From Atrichornis clamosus (lineage: Eukaryota; Chordata; Aves; Passeriformes; Menuridae), in NCBI GenBank assembly GCA_013400975.1, contig WBMZ01003335.1, forward strand, positions 1-64,000: a stretch of DNA of 64,000 nt, in the 5' to 3' direction. This document shows, in pieces, positions 54,101 through 62,989 of the stretch (within the stretch, counting starts at the first letter, position 1; the number at the start of each line of letters is the position of its first letter). Position numbers and translations under genes: made by a program. The notes beneath the pieces were generated by a model. The model saw only the letters and a list, made by a program, of their open reading frames with translations. It did not search any database and had not been told where the DNA came from.

Positions 54101-57100
54101 CTGACCACATGCCTACTGACCAGAGTCTGGGGCGGAGCTCGGTTCCGTCAGCCTGTCGATGGCCGGTTTGTGCGGCTCTAACGCTGCGGTGGCACCGTGC
54201 CCCTGGCACGCACGGGGATCTGCAGGGACACCTCGGGGAAGGGGGCCGCGGGAAGGAAGGATGCCGCAGCCTTGGTTGAGTCCCCCGGCGGGAGCTGTAA
54301 CAGCAGCAGACATCTGGGGAGACAGATAGTGAAAGCCAAGATGAAAATGGCAAAGCTTCCAGTGCTGAAGGGCTGTCCTCGAGGAGCGGGGAGCTGGAGT
54401 GGAACGGCTGAGCATGCTGTTCAGGCCACTGTGGAAGGGCTTAGCTGGCTCCCGGGAGGGACAGGGAGGTGGGAGGAGGGGGGCACAGCCAGGGAGAGGA
54501 GGGCTTGCTCTCTGAGATGCCTTGCAAAATGCTCTGCGCTCATTGCAAGAGAAATCGTGCTTTTACTTTTTAACCAGCAGGTAAGTGAGGCTCTTCCTGA
54601 GCTCTGCTGTAGCACTGCCTGCCAGGATTGGCAAAGTTTGCAGGACTTCCGTGTCTTGCTGCGAGTGGCTGCCAGCCCATCCCTTCGTCAGGCTGTGGCC
54701 AAGTGGAGCAAGCCCATGTGGAGCAGGACGGGCAGCTCCAAGCACCCACCCCGCTGCTGCAGAGGGGCAGATAGTTTTTGACTGAAATTTTGTGAGCCCC
54801 AAAATAGTGCTCCAAGTGTTTAATGCTTTTCTCCATTAGACAGCAAATTAGCCCTAGGCTCACAAACCAAATGAAGTTTCATCTCGACGATCGGAGCCTG
54901 CTCACCAGGCAGTTTTATCCCAAAGTTCCCGCACGCTGGTTGGTCAGTGAAATGGAGACTGCAACTTCTATTTATTGGTGCAATACAGTATTTGATACTG
55001 CTAATTACACTTAATTAGTCCTTCCACCATTTAATTAAAATGGCTTCTAATGATTGTGCTTCTTTGGCAGGCTCTTTGGTACCACCGGGAATTGTGCTGC
55101 CTGCAGTAAACTGATCCCTGCCTTTGAGATGGTGATGAGGGCCAGAGATAATGTTTACCATTTGGACTGCTTTGCCTGTCAGCTCTGCAACCAGCGGTGA
55201 GGACACAGTTATTGTACACACAAACTAATTTATACCTTTGCCTGCAAAACAGGAGAAATGTTTGATCCACGCTGCCTGTCTGGGGCTCACAGCCCGCCGG
55301 TGTGGCTCGGGCTGGTTTGTTAGGCTGACCTGGGTGATGCATGGAAGTACCTGTAGCCCTTTTACTGCAAATCCCCTTGGAGCTGGTGGGAATTGGAGGG
55401 GCAAGGGGGAGGACACAGACTGTACACGGCACAGCTGCTGCTGAATAAAACAAACTGCTCCAGCATCCTTTCAGGATCTACCCTCTTTGCAGAATGCAGA
55501 CGATGGAGAATGGACCTCCTCTGGCAAACTGACATTATCTTGCTTAAATCACATTTCTGACAGCCTCAAAACTGGGGATGGCAAAGAAGAAGGATAAAGA
55601 GAAGGGACAGGAAGGAGAAAAATGCTGTGGCTTAGCCTTTTCCAACATTAGGAACAAATCCCTTTAGTTGCTACGTAATTAATAGGGGATCTTGGTGGTA
55701 TAATTCTGAGTGGGGCTTATGTATTTCCGCTGGGTTTTACCCAGTGGAAGATGCACATCAAGGAGTATAATAAAGGGTCATGCACAGTGTTTTCACTGGG
55801 ACTACCTGTAGCTGGTTGAATTTGGGAGGGCTGTGAAAAATCTTCCCAGCACCATGTTTGTTGGTCATTGTAGGCAGAATGGAAGCCCACAGGGCCAGAT
55901 GTGATAGAGTGTCACCTTCTGTGCACTCAAGACAGACCTGAAGCTTCTTGCTGTTCTTACTACTTGTTTAGTAAGACTAAACACTGTAGTGACTGCCTGA
56001 GGTAGCAGGGCTGTGCTGAGATTCCTGTTCTGGATCTGTGGTTGCGTTTGCCAAAGATGGAACTAGGATGCAATGCTTCATCCTGTGGGAAGGTGTGAGA
56101 GAGATGACAAAACTTATGGGAAGATGGAGAACCTAATTCTGTAAAAGTCAACCTAAAAGCCTGACTTAAAAATTCATTGCTCACTCTAGAAAAAAGTCAC
56201 AGCAGGATCTCTCATGAAGCAGCCGTACATGTTATGTGTGAATGCTAACTTCTGCCACCCTCCCCCTAAACTTGGGAGATCCTGTCTGATTCTCCTCCCG
56301 CATTCTCCGACAGTGGCTTAGCCCTAGCGAGGAATTCGCTTGCAGCTGGGTGATGCCAGAGCATGGAAGAGGCGGCTGGGGTGAGCCGTGTGTAGCTCAG
56401 GTGGCTTTACGCGATCGCTGAAGGCGGAGGCGGTGTTTGTTCGAGGGACAAAACTCCCATTAATACTGTCGCCTCCACGGGCGCGGTGGCAGTGCCGGGC
56501 CGGCAGTGACATCTAGTGGCTCCTGGCCTTGGGCTCTCTCCGCAAGCCACGCGGAATCTCTCACTTGCCCAGTCTCGTTTTGTGACTCTTGAACACGCTC
56601 CTGCCACAGCCGTGATCCCCGACCGGCAGCGTGTGGGTGCACACAGCTGATCCCCTCATTCCCCGAGATGCTCCTTCCACACTGCTAACAATCACCGGTG
56701 GGTTCTGGATTTGTCTCCAGACTCAGAGGAGTGTTGTGGGTGCTGCCAGGCTCAGCCCGCAGGATCAGCTCTCTTCAGCCGGCTGATAATTGCCAGGTGG
56801 CAGGAGAGGGGTGCTCCCAAACTCCACGCCGAAACCTGGGCTGGAGCATCTCAAAAGTGCCCTCAGGCAGAGGCAAGTCACAGCTCTGGGCTGCACAGGG
56901 AGGTGTGTTGGGTTGGCCTTGGAGTCTGCAGGATGAGTATCTGTCATCAAACCCCTACTTCATCCTTCTTCTCTCATGGACAAGCCTAGTGCTGCCTAGT
57001 TTTCATTTTCAGTCAGTTCTTTTGAGTTCCACCCTTTATTTCAAAGGCTCCAAAGCACCTCTCTCCCTGCCTTCCCTCTGTGATTGCTGGCACTGTTACT

Positions 57101-60011
57101 GTGCTCAGTGCAAAGTGTGGTCCTGCTCTGCCCTTCAGACAACCTCCACAGGCTGTCACTGCCCGCCAGGAGAGCGCAGGTAATCCCCCCGTTCTGGCAG
57201 AGTTGCGCTTTGATGCACAAGGGATTTGCCCAGTTTGTGAGGAGCTGAGTTGTTCTGAAAGGTGGGCTATGTGCAGATTGTTATTTTTGGCTGAGATCAG
57301 AGGGCTGCAAACTTTTATGGCTTATTCTGTAGAGATTTTGGCTTGAAAGGGCAGAATGGAAGTGACCCTGTAACAGACGACATTGGATGCTGAACTGAGA
57401 ACAGTGAGATTAAGTAACCCTAAAGTGGAAATTGCAGAGGTGGATGCCAGTACAAGTTCTGAACTGGAAACCTCACCTGAAACCCCTTCTTGTTCTTCAG
57501 CTATGAAAAGATTCAGTGATGAAGACCTTTCTTTAGTTCTCTTCCAGCTTACTTGCCCTTCTGTAGCTGGACTCTGTATAGAGTACTAAATCTATTACAG
57601 CAAAATCTCTAATATTTTTACCCAGTGTGCAATGTTTTCATTAGTTTCATTCTCTAAAACATCGAGCTTGCAGCACGTCCTGCATTGCTACTCAGAGTAC
57701 CCAGCTTTAAGCTGTTCCACAGTTGACACGGTCATTGCAGTGCTGAATAAAAGCTGGTCACTGCTGTAATTGGCTAATAGTATCACAAGGGGTGCAGGAA
57801 ATCCCGCTGCTTCTGTTGCCATTATCTGAAGTGTGGCTTTGCTCAGAAGAAAATCCCTCGGTAGAACCGGCACGGTAGGTTCAGCACCTTGTTTCTCGCT
57901 GCTGCTGGCTGGAATTTGATCATTCAGATGGGCTCTGCAACTTCCCTGCTCCGAGCATGGGGGCTGGCAGTGCAGTCCCACAGCTCGAAGAGAGCTGCAG
58001 GCTGCGACACGTGGAACTGGGCCTGAAGTTGTCCTGTTAAATCCTCTGGGTCCAGTTGTGATGCATCAGCTGAAGAGATCCCAGTTTACTGGTGGGTTTG
58101 CAGGACTGGCAGGCAGAAAGAGCTGCCCTTCCAGTGAATCAAACCCTTCTTCCCAAGACTTCACGTCACATTAGGGTACCCCTGCAGAGCATTTCAGTTC
58201 CCGTGTGCTTGTACACACACCGTCCAACTCCCAAGTTCTCCACATCCTCCTTTGGCTCCTCTAGACCCCAAACCAGGTTTAGATAGAGACAGCTGTTGAT
58301 AGTGCTGGTGGCAAGAGTAATTTTAGCATTTCTCTTCCTGAAGATTTATATGGTACTTAGGGTGGAGATAAATAGCGAAAAGCAAGCAGCTGTGTCTGTT
58401 ATTTATTGTGACTAAACTTGCCGGTGGGGAAGGTGAGCGTGTGCAGTGCATTTTTTAGCATAAAAGCTGATAATTTAAATTAAAAATAATTTTTAGCTTG
58501 TTAATATACAAAAAAGGTTGAATTTCAGAACTAATTAAGACACGTGCCACGGAGGGAAGAAGATGGAAGGTCTTCACTGAAATCCTATAAAGTGCGAACC
58601 AATGCCCAGTTCTCTCCATACTGACTTCGCAAATTAATCAACTTACTTGCAGGTGTCCAGCTGGAGAAAACTTGTGCCCATGTTGGGCCTGTAAAGGAGC
58701 TCTACAATTAGCAGTTCTGTTATTTTAGCAGAAAATACTCAGTTTTATGGAGATGCTGTGCCTGAAGCTGCCTGAGTTACAAATTATAAAAGCCCTTTAG
58801 ACAAGGAGTAGGCAGTACTAAAGCTCTGCCTGGGAGCAGAGGAAATGGGCATTTGAGGTCTGCTAAGTCTCCTGAGGGTGGGGTTGTCTCCAGTGATCTT
58901 CCTTCGAGCCCAGTAGATGTTTGGCCTCGCCAGAGGCTGGTGTCTATGCCTTCCTCTCAGTTCAGAGCCGCCTTGAGGCACAGTCCCCGACCCAGGGTGC
59001 CTCTCTGCTTTAGGGACCTGAGGCTGATTTCAGTCTCAGCTCTTGGGGCAGCCTGTGCTCTGGTCTGTCATTGCCCTGCCAGTGTGATGGACAAAAACCA
59101 GCCTCTGAATTGGGTGCAAAGAACATTATTTGTTATCTTAAGAAGTAAAGATTAGGTTCCGATTCCTGAGCAAGCAGGCAGGGCGGAAAAAGCTATTGGC
59201 TGTCAATTCACACCTCTCAGATCTTATATGTGGAACTTTTTTGACCTTAATGGTCAAATAAAATTGTTAAATATCACAAGCTTCTCTGTCAACTTCAAGA
59301 CAAACAGAACAATTTACATGGTATATAGAGAGCAGTGGCCTCCGCTCAATGAAGATAAAGGTTAGGAGTCCAGCCACCGAGAAATTTCTATTTATTGTTC
59401 AGCACTGTACACAAGGGGGTGAGGAAGGACTTAATAGCCAGTCCTTGCCTGGAAATTAGTGTAAATACTGCTTCACCCGAGGGAACTGTGGAAATGTGGA
59501 GACCAGCAAAAACTTCAAATACTCTCTGTGTAATATCGCCCGCTTGATTTCCTGGTTGTAGCGCCGACATCTCTTGTCTGCAGGACAAATCCCTGAACTG
59601 CTCCCGTCCTCCTCCTGCTGCTGGCACGGGACCCGGCGGAGACCGGGACCTGCTCCCCAAGCTGCTCCATACAACCATGTCCTGCATCTGAGCATGGATG
59701 TGGCAAGGAAAGGGACAGCAAAACCTCGGGGCGGGGAATGGGAGCAGGGGACGAAGCACACGTGCTTTCTTGGGGTCCAACACCACTGCCAGAGCTAGAA
59801 ATCAAACTGGTCACCAGAGTCACCCTCAGACCCAAACAGCTTCAAATTCCCCCCCATTCCAACCTCTGTTCATACCCACCCCCACTAATCCTTTTTCTCT
59901 TCCAGATTCTGCGTGGGGGACAAATTTTTCCTGAAGAACAACATGATCTTGTGTCAGATGGACTATGAGGAAGGGCAGCTGAACGGGAGCTTCGAGTCCC
60001 AGGTTCAATAA
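5299..60011 (+). CDS. LMO1: LMO1, LIM-only transcription cofactor; complete spliced CDS (4 coding exons)
   Basis: Joining 5299-5323, 44093-44306, 55071-55196 and 59906-60011 gives 471 nt, a 156-residue protein plus TAA, the usual LMO1 length. LIM domain 1 spans about residues 22-84 with zinc ligands C24, C27, H45, C48, C51, C54, C74 and D77. LIM domain 2 spans about 86-148 with C88, C91, H110, C113, C116, C119, C138 and D141; all sixteen ligands are present. LMO1 rather than LMO3 is shown by the N terminus [19 protein letters not shown] and the C-terminal ESQVQ. Residue 150 is Ser, where I recall Thr in the human protein. The family is nuclear and has no DNA-binding domain: the LIM domains bind LDB1 and bHLH proteins such as TAL1 and bridge to GATA factors. 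In mammals LMO1 is expressed in developing nervous system and is an oncogene in T-cell leukaemia and neuroblastoma. No frameshift or missing ligand is seen. Identification is from sequence recognition, without an alignment. Confidence 0.97.
7850..8060. promoter_or_regulatory. Candidate conserved enhancer block in intron 1
   Basis: AT-rich, non-repetitive sequence with closely packed TAAT/ATTA cores, an ATGCAAAT octamer just upstream (7828-7835), and a CTTATC GATA site adjoining a CAGCTG E-box around 8008-8020. This texture is common in vertebrate developmental enhancers. The call rests on composition and motifs only. Confidence 0.25.
12091..12149 (+). repeat. 15-bp direct repeat, 44 bp apart
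   Basis: CTTGAGCTGGTGAGC occurs at 12091-12105 and again at 12135-12149 without mismatch. It is probably a small local duplication in intron 1. Confidence 0.7.
12921..12940. repeat. Homopolymer tract C10 then T10
   Basis: Ten C residues are followed directly by ten T residues, preceded by TTTT. Such tracts are length-unstable and prone to sequencing error. Confidence 0.9.
15180..15360. promoter_or_regulatory. Candidate enhancer block with RFX X-box-like palindrome
   Basis: GTTACCATGGTAAT at 15316-15329 is close to the RFX X-box palindrome (GTTRCCATGGYAAC), differing at the last base. The surrounding sequence is unique, AT-rich and full of ATTTTATT/AATAATAAG-like words typical of conserved non-coding DNA. 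Confidence 0.3.
16050..16087 (+). mobile_element. Degraded CR1 LINE 3' end
   Basis: The segment TTTTTCCAACCATTCTGATT followed by CTGTGAT resembles the CR1 3' terminus, where a TTCCAACC motif precedes short tandem copies of ATTCTRTG. Only the last few dozen bases are recognisable and the 5' boundary is uncertain. CR1 is the dominant retroposon of birds and is also common in other sauropsids, so this is the main taxonomic clue from repeats. Confidence 0.6.
25140..25450. promoter_or_regulatory. Candidate conserved non-coding block in intron 1
   Basis: About 300 bp of unique AT-rich sequence with many homeodomain cores (CTAATTAG near 25160, ATTATG, TTTAATTATG near 25420) and no repeats. Appearance suggests selective constraint, but only cross-species alignment could show it. 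Confidence 0.25.
26243..26259. repeat. (CAA)n microsatellite in A-rich stretch
   Basis: Five or so CAA units followed by an A-rich run with CAAAC words to about 26290. Confidence 0.85.
26887..26907. repeat. Poly(T) tract, 21 nt
   Basis: Uninterrupted T21 followed by CCCC. There is no retroposon body next to it that I can recognise. Confidence 0.9.
27041..27071. repeat. (GT)n microsatellite
   Basis: A pure (GT)10 at 27047-27066 with GTGCGC before it and ATGTG after it. This is Z-DNA-prone alternating purine-pyrimidine DNA and likely to vary in length. Confidence 0.95.
30502..30525. repeat. (CA)7 followed by poly(A)
   Basis: Seven CA units run straight into eleven A residues. Confidence 0.9.
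31804..31847. repeat. Pyrimidine tract with two poly(T) runs
   Basis: A 10-nt and a 19-nt T run are separated by a CCTCCTCTATCC spacer; the strand is all pyrimidine except one A. Confidence 0.85.
36490..36507. repeat. (GAT)n microsatellite
   Basis: About six GAT units after a purine-rich AGAAGAAAA lead-in. Confidence 0.9.
38690..38725. promoter_or_regulatory. RFX X-box-like hairpin with 12-bp direct repeat
   Basis: CTGGTTGCT (38690-38698) and AGCAACCAG (38702-38710) are perfect inverted arms around TTT. The inner GTTGCT-TTT-AGCAAC fits two RFX half-sites (RGYAAC) with a 3-nt spacer. TTGCTTTTAGCA also repeats directly about 19 bp downstream. Confidence 0.4.
38784..38800. repeat. (AAT)n microsatellite
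   Basis: About five AAT units inside an A-rich stretch (38762-38810). Confidence 0.9.
39017..39040. repeat. Interrupted (GT)n microsatellite
   Basis: GT dinucleotides with single C interruptions. Confidence 0.85.
39123..39195. repeat. A-rich (CAA)n low-complexity tract
   Basis: CAA and AAAAC words dominate, with no retroposon body recognised upstream. Confidence 0.8.
39340..40060. promoter_or_regulatory. Candidate enhancer region 4-5 kb upstream of exon 2
   Basis: Unique sequence with several constraint-like blocks: ACTAATTAGCTG near 39360, a TATAAAATA word near 39718, ATCATTAGCTAGC near 39755 and CAATTAACC near 39790. AGATAACTG at 39911-39919 is a GATA site overlapping a MYB-like AACTG. 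The human LMO1 intron 1 enhancer carrying the neuroblastoma-linked GATA-site variant also lies in the 3' part of the intron, as I recall. Orthology is not shown. Confidence 0.3.
43290..43345. repeat. Perfect 14-bp inverted repeat (hairpin), 28-nt loop
   Basis: AGGTGGTCACAGCA at 43290-43303 is the exact reverse complement of 43332-43345. It lies 0.75 kb upstream of exon 2. Confidence 0.85.
44093..44306 (+). CDS. LMO1: LMO1 exon 2 (Gly9-Arg80, LIM domain 1)
   Basis: The acceptor TTTGCCTTGCAG precedes GT-GTG-CCG, completing Gly9 and continuing Val-Pro-Met-Leu-Ser. The exon encodes the whole of LIM domain 1, with ligands C24/C27, H45/C48, C51/C54 and C74/D77, and the motif [10 protein letters not shown]. 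It ends with AG of Arg80 before the donor GTAAAT. The 214-nt length keeps the phase needed by exon 3. If read through, the frame stops at once at 44308. An internal Met codon at 44101 matches the position where LMO3 starts and could in principle serve as a start for a shorter product. Confidence 0.97.
45413..45436. repeat. Short perfect hairpin (9-bp arms, 6-nt loop)
   Basis: GAGAGTTTC (45413-45421) and GAAACTCTC (45428-45436) are exact reverse complements. Confidence 0.8.
46040..46083. repeat. Imperfect tandem duplication, about 27-bp period
   Basis: CTTTATCTTGTTTATAC at 46040-46056 recurs with one change at 46067-46083. The intervening sequence is also TTATCTTT-rich. Confidence 0.7.
46193..46207. 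repeat. Poly(T) tract, 15 nt
   Basis: Uninterrupted T15 in intron 2. Confidence 0.9.
47690..47945. promoter_or_regulatory. CpG-rich patch in intron 2
   Basis: GC-rich with frequent CpG (for example GCCGGCCGCGGC around 47870) inside AT-rich intron. It may be a small intragenic CpG island or simply a GC-rich patch. No splice-bounded exon with coding character is apparent. Confidence 0.4.
50364..50398. repeat. Perfect 14-bp hairpin with 7-nt loop
   Basis: GCACAGTAAGTCCA (50364-50377), loop GCTAAAA (50378-50384), and TGGACTTACTGTGC (50385-50398) form an uninterrupted stem. Confidence 0.9.
51121..51158. repeat. Poly(T) tract, 38 nt
   Basis: Thirty-eight consecutive T residues. On the minus strand this is a poly(A), but no CR1, SINE or processed-gene body is visible upstream of it on that strand. 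Confidence 0.95.
53844..53859. repeat. Perfect 16-bp palindrome
   Basis: ATTACTGGCCAGTAAT is self-complementary. It sits in an AT-rich block (about 53820-53930) with ATAATTAGTATTGATTGG-like homeodomain words, 1.2 kb upstream of exon 3. Confidence 0.85.
54120..54310. promoter_or_regulatory. CpG-rich patch upstream of exon 3
   Basis: GC-rich with many CpG, less than 1 kb upstream of exon 3. It lies at the start of the longest open frame in the window (54197-54781, 194 codons), which has no recognisable domain and is best explained by composition. Confidence 0.35.
55071..55196 (+). CDS. LMO1: LMO1 exon 3 (Arg80-Arg122, first two-thirds of LIM domain 2)
   Basis: The exon begins with the last base of Arg80 after the acceptor TTTGGCAG, then Leu-Phe-Gly-Thr-Thr-Gly-Asn-Cys. 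It carries LIM domain 2 ligands C88/C91, H110/C113 and C116/C119, and ends with CG of Arg122 before the donor GTGAGG. The residues TTGNC and RARDN fit LMO1 (LMO3, as I recall, has VTGNC and RAKDN). At 126 nt it preserves phase. It is short and invisible to a simple open-frame search, but the junctions and protein match make it secure. Confidence 0.97.
56380..56640. promoter_or_regulatory. CpG-rich patch with CTCF-like motif
   Basis: GC-rich with frequent CpG. At 56507-56520 the sequence GTGACATCTAGTGG reads on the minus strand as CCACTAGATGTCAC. This is one mismatch from the CTCF core CCASYAGRKGGCR. Confidence 0.35.
58430..58560. promoter_or_regulatory. AT-rich homeodomain-motif block in intron 3
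   Basis: A run of AAATTAAAAATAATTTTTAG-like words, with GCTGATAATTTAAATTA and CTAATTAAG nearby. It could be an enhancer or simple AT-rich DNA; composition alone cannot separate these. Confidence 0.2.
59906..60011 (+). CDS. LMO1: LMO1 exon 4, coding part (Arg122-Gln156, stop)
   Basis: The exon begins with A, completing Arg122, then [20 protein letters not shown], providing the last LIM domain 2 ligands C138 and D141, and ends [14 protein letters not shown] with TAA at 60009-60011. The tail identifies LMO1; LMO3 ends differently. Ser150 replaces a Thr that I recall in the human protein, a conservative change outside the LIM fold. The acceptor is strong. Confidence 0.97.
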
Positions 60012-60266
60012 CAGCCCCTGCTTCGCTGGAGCACTGTGGGATGGGCGCTTGGCCGCACGAGCAGCGAGGGCGTCTGTCAGCTTGCCTGCAATATTTTTTT
60101 AATTCTTGGTCCACAGAGGACTATATACATTGTAGTACTTTTCCCCCCCAACACAAAGCAGTTACAATTTTAGATGTACAGTTGTGCCTGCTTAGCTGAG
60201 CACTGCATTGCCTGTATGTTTGTGAGTTTTTGGGGTCTGGGGGAGGGCTCTGTACAGTCTGTTTTC

Positions 60267-60274
60267 TGTATATA
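60267..60274 (+). promoter_or_regulatory. Pumilio response element in the 3' UTR
   Basis: TGTATATA matches the PUM consensus UGUANAUA exactly and lies in the sense strand of the 3' UTR, about 60 nt before the poly(A) signal. Confidence 0.5.
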
Positions 60275-60327
60275 AACTGGAACATTTATTTTATGAAAAA
60301 TGTAATGCAATTTTATTACTGGTGTGA

Positions 60328-60333
60328 ATTAAA
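60328..60333 (+). terminator. Poly(A) signal ATTAAA
   Basis: This is the commonest variant hexamer, about 317 nt after the stop codon, with a GU/U-rich stretch (about 60350-60385) in the expected place downstream. It is the first good signal after the stop. Confidence 0.75.
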
Positions 60334-62399
60334 AATTATGAATGTTTCCTGGTCATCTTTGCCGTGGTTTCTTCCCTGTGTGGCAAAAGCCTGTATTTCC
60401 TGTGCTTTATGCTGAGCAGACTATTAGAATGTACATAGATCCCTGGAAACTGCATGGATCACAGCAGAGGCAGGTTCTCAGGTAAAAACTGGGGGAAATG
60501 CTGCTGCAGGGTGGTGGAGACTTACGTCCACAGGTCCGCAGGCTTCCCTGTACAATGGGAGGGCGTTAGTTGAGGGTGGGTGACAGCTGGGAACCATCGG
60601 CATCACTGGCTGGGTCCTGCCAAGGCTGCTGTGCCGTGCTGGGCTGCTGGCCGAGAGGCTCCTCTGTGGATTCAGACAGCATTGCCATGGCCAGGAAGGC
60701 CTGCTGGCCGGCTGACACGGTGCCTCCAGTCTGGGCTGCGAGGAACAGGCTCCCTTCAGCCCTGCCAACAGGTGCCGGGGTATTGATCAGAATATTAATT
60801 TCAAGGCTTTGCTAGGCAGTGGGGTTTCCCCATGGGGCATCACTTGTCCAGGTCAGAGCTGCTGCTGAGGGCTGATGTCAGGGTTCGGACGTGACCGGGC
60901 GCTGATGCAGCAGATCCCTTCTCACAGCCCTTTTTGCTTACTCTGTGCCAGGTGCTTTGACCTCCCATGCAATAAAAGCGATCAGATTTGAAGCATCTCC
61001 CAGAGAAAAAATCCTGAACTGTGTTCCTGCTGCGATGCTTTGTGCAATGATTTTCAAGGTTATGCAATTCATGTGCAACCCACTGGACTGTATCAAACAC
61101 ATTTCTTTGTATAGTGAGTGTCACTTTAATATAGTGCACCAGTAGCTGTAAAGGATGGCTGCAATTCTATTTATTTTGTCTTCTTGCTTTTTCTTAGATT
61201 TACCCCTCTTTCCTTTAATAAATAGACGCCGAGTACTTTTTTTCTGATGTGACTTAATTGGTTGCTGGTCCTGGGTCGCTTGTGTATGTTCTCTGAATTG
61301 CAAATGCCAAATGCAGTGCAGCTTGGTGCTGCTCTGCCTGTTGCATGAAATGCTTTTATGTACACCTGTGCTGAATAATGGCTAAGCAGAAGCAAAACAC
61401 CACCAGACATCTAAAGCTACCTCAGACATGTGGATTGATTGAGTGATTTTTCTTCATAAACAGGCATTTTGGGTTGGGAGACCCATTATAAAATGTGTGG
61501 CCTCATCCCCTTTTATTCCCATAAACATGGAATAGCAATTAAAAAGCCACTTATAGCTGCCTACGGATATGTGGTGCTTTACCTGCTGTTCCATTTTCGT
61601 TCTTTTGGGGGTGGGGTTGGTTGTCTTTTGAGGAACTGTAGCATTGATGCTCTTTTTGTAGAGGCAGTCAGAGGCAGCCACCGTGGGGCTATATGGAAGG
61701 ACCAGCTTCTTGCCCAAATGTTTTGATTTCTTGCTTTGAAATGGGCTGCTGGGCAGTCACTGCCTCTGCCTGTGCTCCCGAGTGGTGGCTCCCTGCCTGC
61801 CCATGGGATTTGCTGCAATTCAACACACAATGGCAGTGCAAGGCTGCTGTCCCCACGCTGGGGTGCAGGGGCTTCACTTCTGGTGGGCAGCCCTCGTGAT
61901 TTGTCACCATTGCTGCAGATCCCGTTCCTGACGCCTAACGTGGAATTTCATGACGCTGCTTCATGCAAAAGCCCCAGCCGGTGGCTGGGTGGGTGGGAGG
62001 AAAGCCTGGGGCAGGACACAACGCCTTGGTGCTGAATGGGGTGTGGCAAATGTCCAGTTGTGTTATATTAAAAAGAAAAAAAAAGAGAAATTGTGCAGCA
62101 TCTGTATCCCTCTTTGCTGTGCCTGCGCAGCAGACAAGGCCTACCTGCCGCAGCCCGTGGCCCCAAGAGCGTTGCAGGTGGGGTATCTTTAAAAATAAAA
62201 ATCCCAGGAGGACAAGGCAATCATGAATTCTTGTCTGAATGCTGCAAATTTGCTTAATAGAAACAAGTGCTGGAGTGCAGACCTGCTGTTGAATAATCGC
62301 TTCCACTCTACGGAGCAGAGCACGGAAACCTTTTGATGGTGTTATAGTCATCACTTGGCATAAATATTCATTCAAGGAATCAGAGCAGAGTAAATGGCA

Positions 62400-62470
62400 T
62401 TTTAGCCGCTAATCATTTAGTATTAGCAGATAGCCTTTTTACTGCTAAAGATAACCACTGCTTAATCAGT
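62400..62470. promoter_or_regulatory. Candidate enhancer: inverted repeat with GATA and RUNX sites
   Basis: GCTAAT (62408-62413) and ATTAGC (62422-62427) form an inverted repeat around an 8-nt spacer. It is followed by AGATAG (62428-62433), AGATAA (62449-62454) and an overlapping AACCAC RUNX core (62453-62458). The sequence is unique and AT-rich. Confidence 0.35.
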
Positions 62471-62989
62471 TTAGTGACCACTGGCATATAGTATGACATT
62501 TAAGCCTGTGCCTCAGTCCCTGTGTTGAGGACACAGCTGCTGGTGACCCCTCTGCCCAAGCCTCCACCATTCCCAATGTCAGCCCAGCCGCCGCCAGCTG
62601 CCAGCGGCACTCAACTGGCTTTAACTTCTGCATTATCTGCCATTTGCCTCCTTATCTTAGATCAAAGAGGAATTTTAAGTTCATACAACAAATGTTAAAA
62701 TCTAGGATCTTCTGTCTCTTTTTTTTTTTTGTGGTTGGGGCTAATGGCTGATCACAGCACAGTCTGATTTTGAGATTGAAAAACAAGCCAGTATTTAAAG
62801 GCAATCAAAATCTTAAGCTTCGTCTCCATTCATCTTTAATGCTGGTGTAATTGCTGCACAGATTCTGGCTCTTCCTCCAGACTTAATTTATTTTATTTTT
62901 GGAGCATGCCCCTGTCTGTCAGAGGGATGTTATACTTCCCTGAGCAGCATTAGCGCTATTGAGCACTCCGCCACCGGCAATCCAGCTCG

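Larger units (their letters stand above)
44307..55070 (+). other. LMO1: LMO1 intron 2 (10.8 kb)
   Basis: Donor GTAAAT, acceptor TTCTTTGGCAG. It contains no further exon that I can support. Features inside are two hairpins (45413-45436, 50364-50398), poly(T) tracts (46193-46207, 51121-51158), an imperfect 27-bp tandem duplication (46040-46083), two CpG-rich patches (47690-47945, 54120-54310) and a 16-bp palindrome (53844-53859). The rest is unique AT-rich DNA. Confidence 0.9.
55197..59905 (+). other. LMO1: LMO1 intron 3 (4.7 kb)
   Basis: Donor GTGAGG, acceptor with a good pyrimidine tract (TTTTTCTCTTCCAG). It contains a CpG-rich patch with a CTCF-like motif (56380-56640) and an AT-rich block near 58430-58560 with homeodomain-like words. 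I see no additional exon or repeat element. Confidence 0.9.
60012..60352 (+). other. LMO1: LMO1 3' UTR
   Basis: Sequence from the stop codon to the predicted cleavage zone about 20 nt after ATTAAA. It is U-rich in its second half and contains a Pumilio-type element. The end is approximate. AATAAA words further downstream (60971-60976, 61217-61222) could give longer forms. Confidence 0.75.

Noticed and set aside
54197..54781. 194-codon open frame, the longest in the window
   Set aside because: No recognisable domain, GC-rich origin, no supporting splice or promoter signals; kept only as a low-interest check.
60971..60976. AATAAA as the main LMO1 poly(A) signal
   Set aside because: ATTAAA at 60328 comes first and has a fitting downstream GU-rich region; the later one is mentioned only as a possible alternative.
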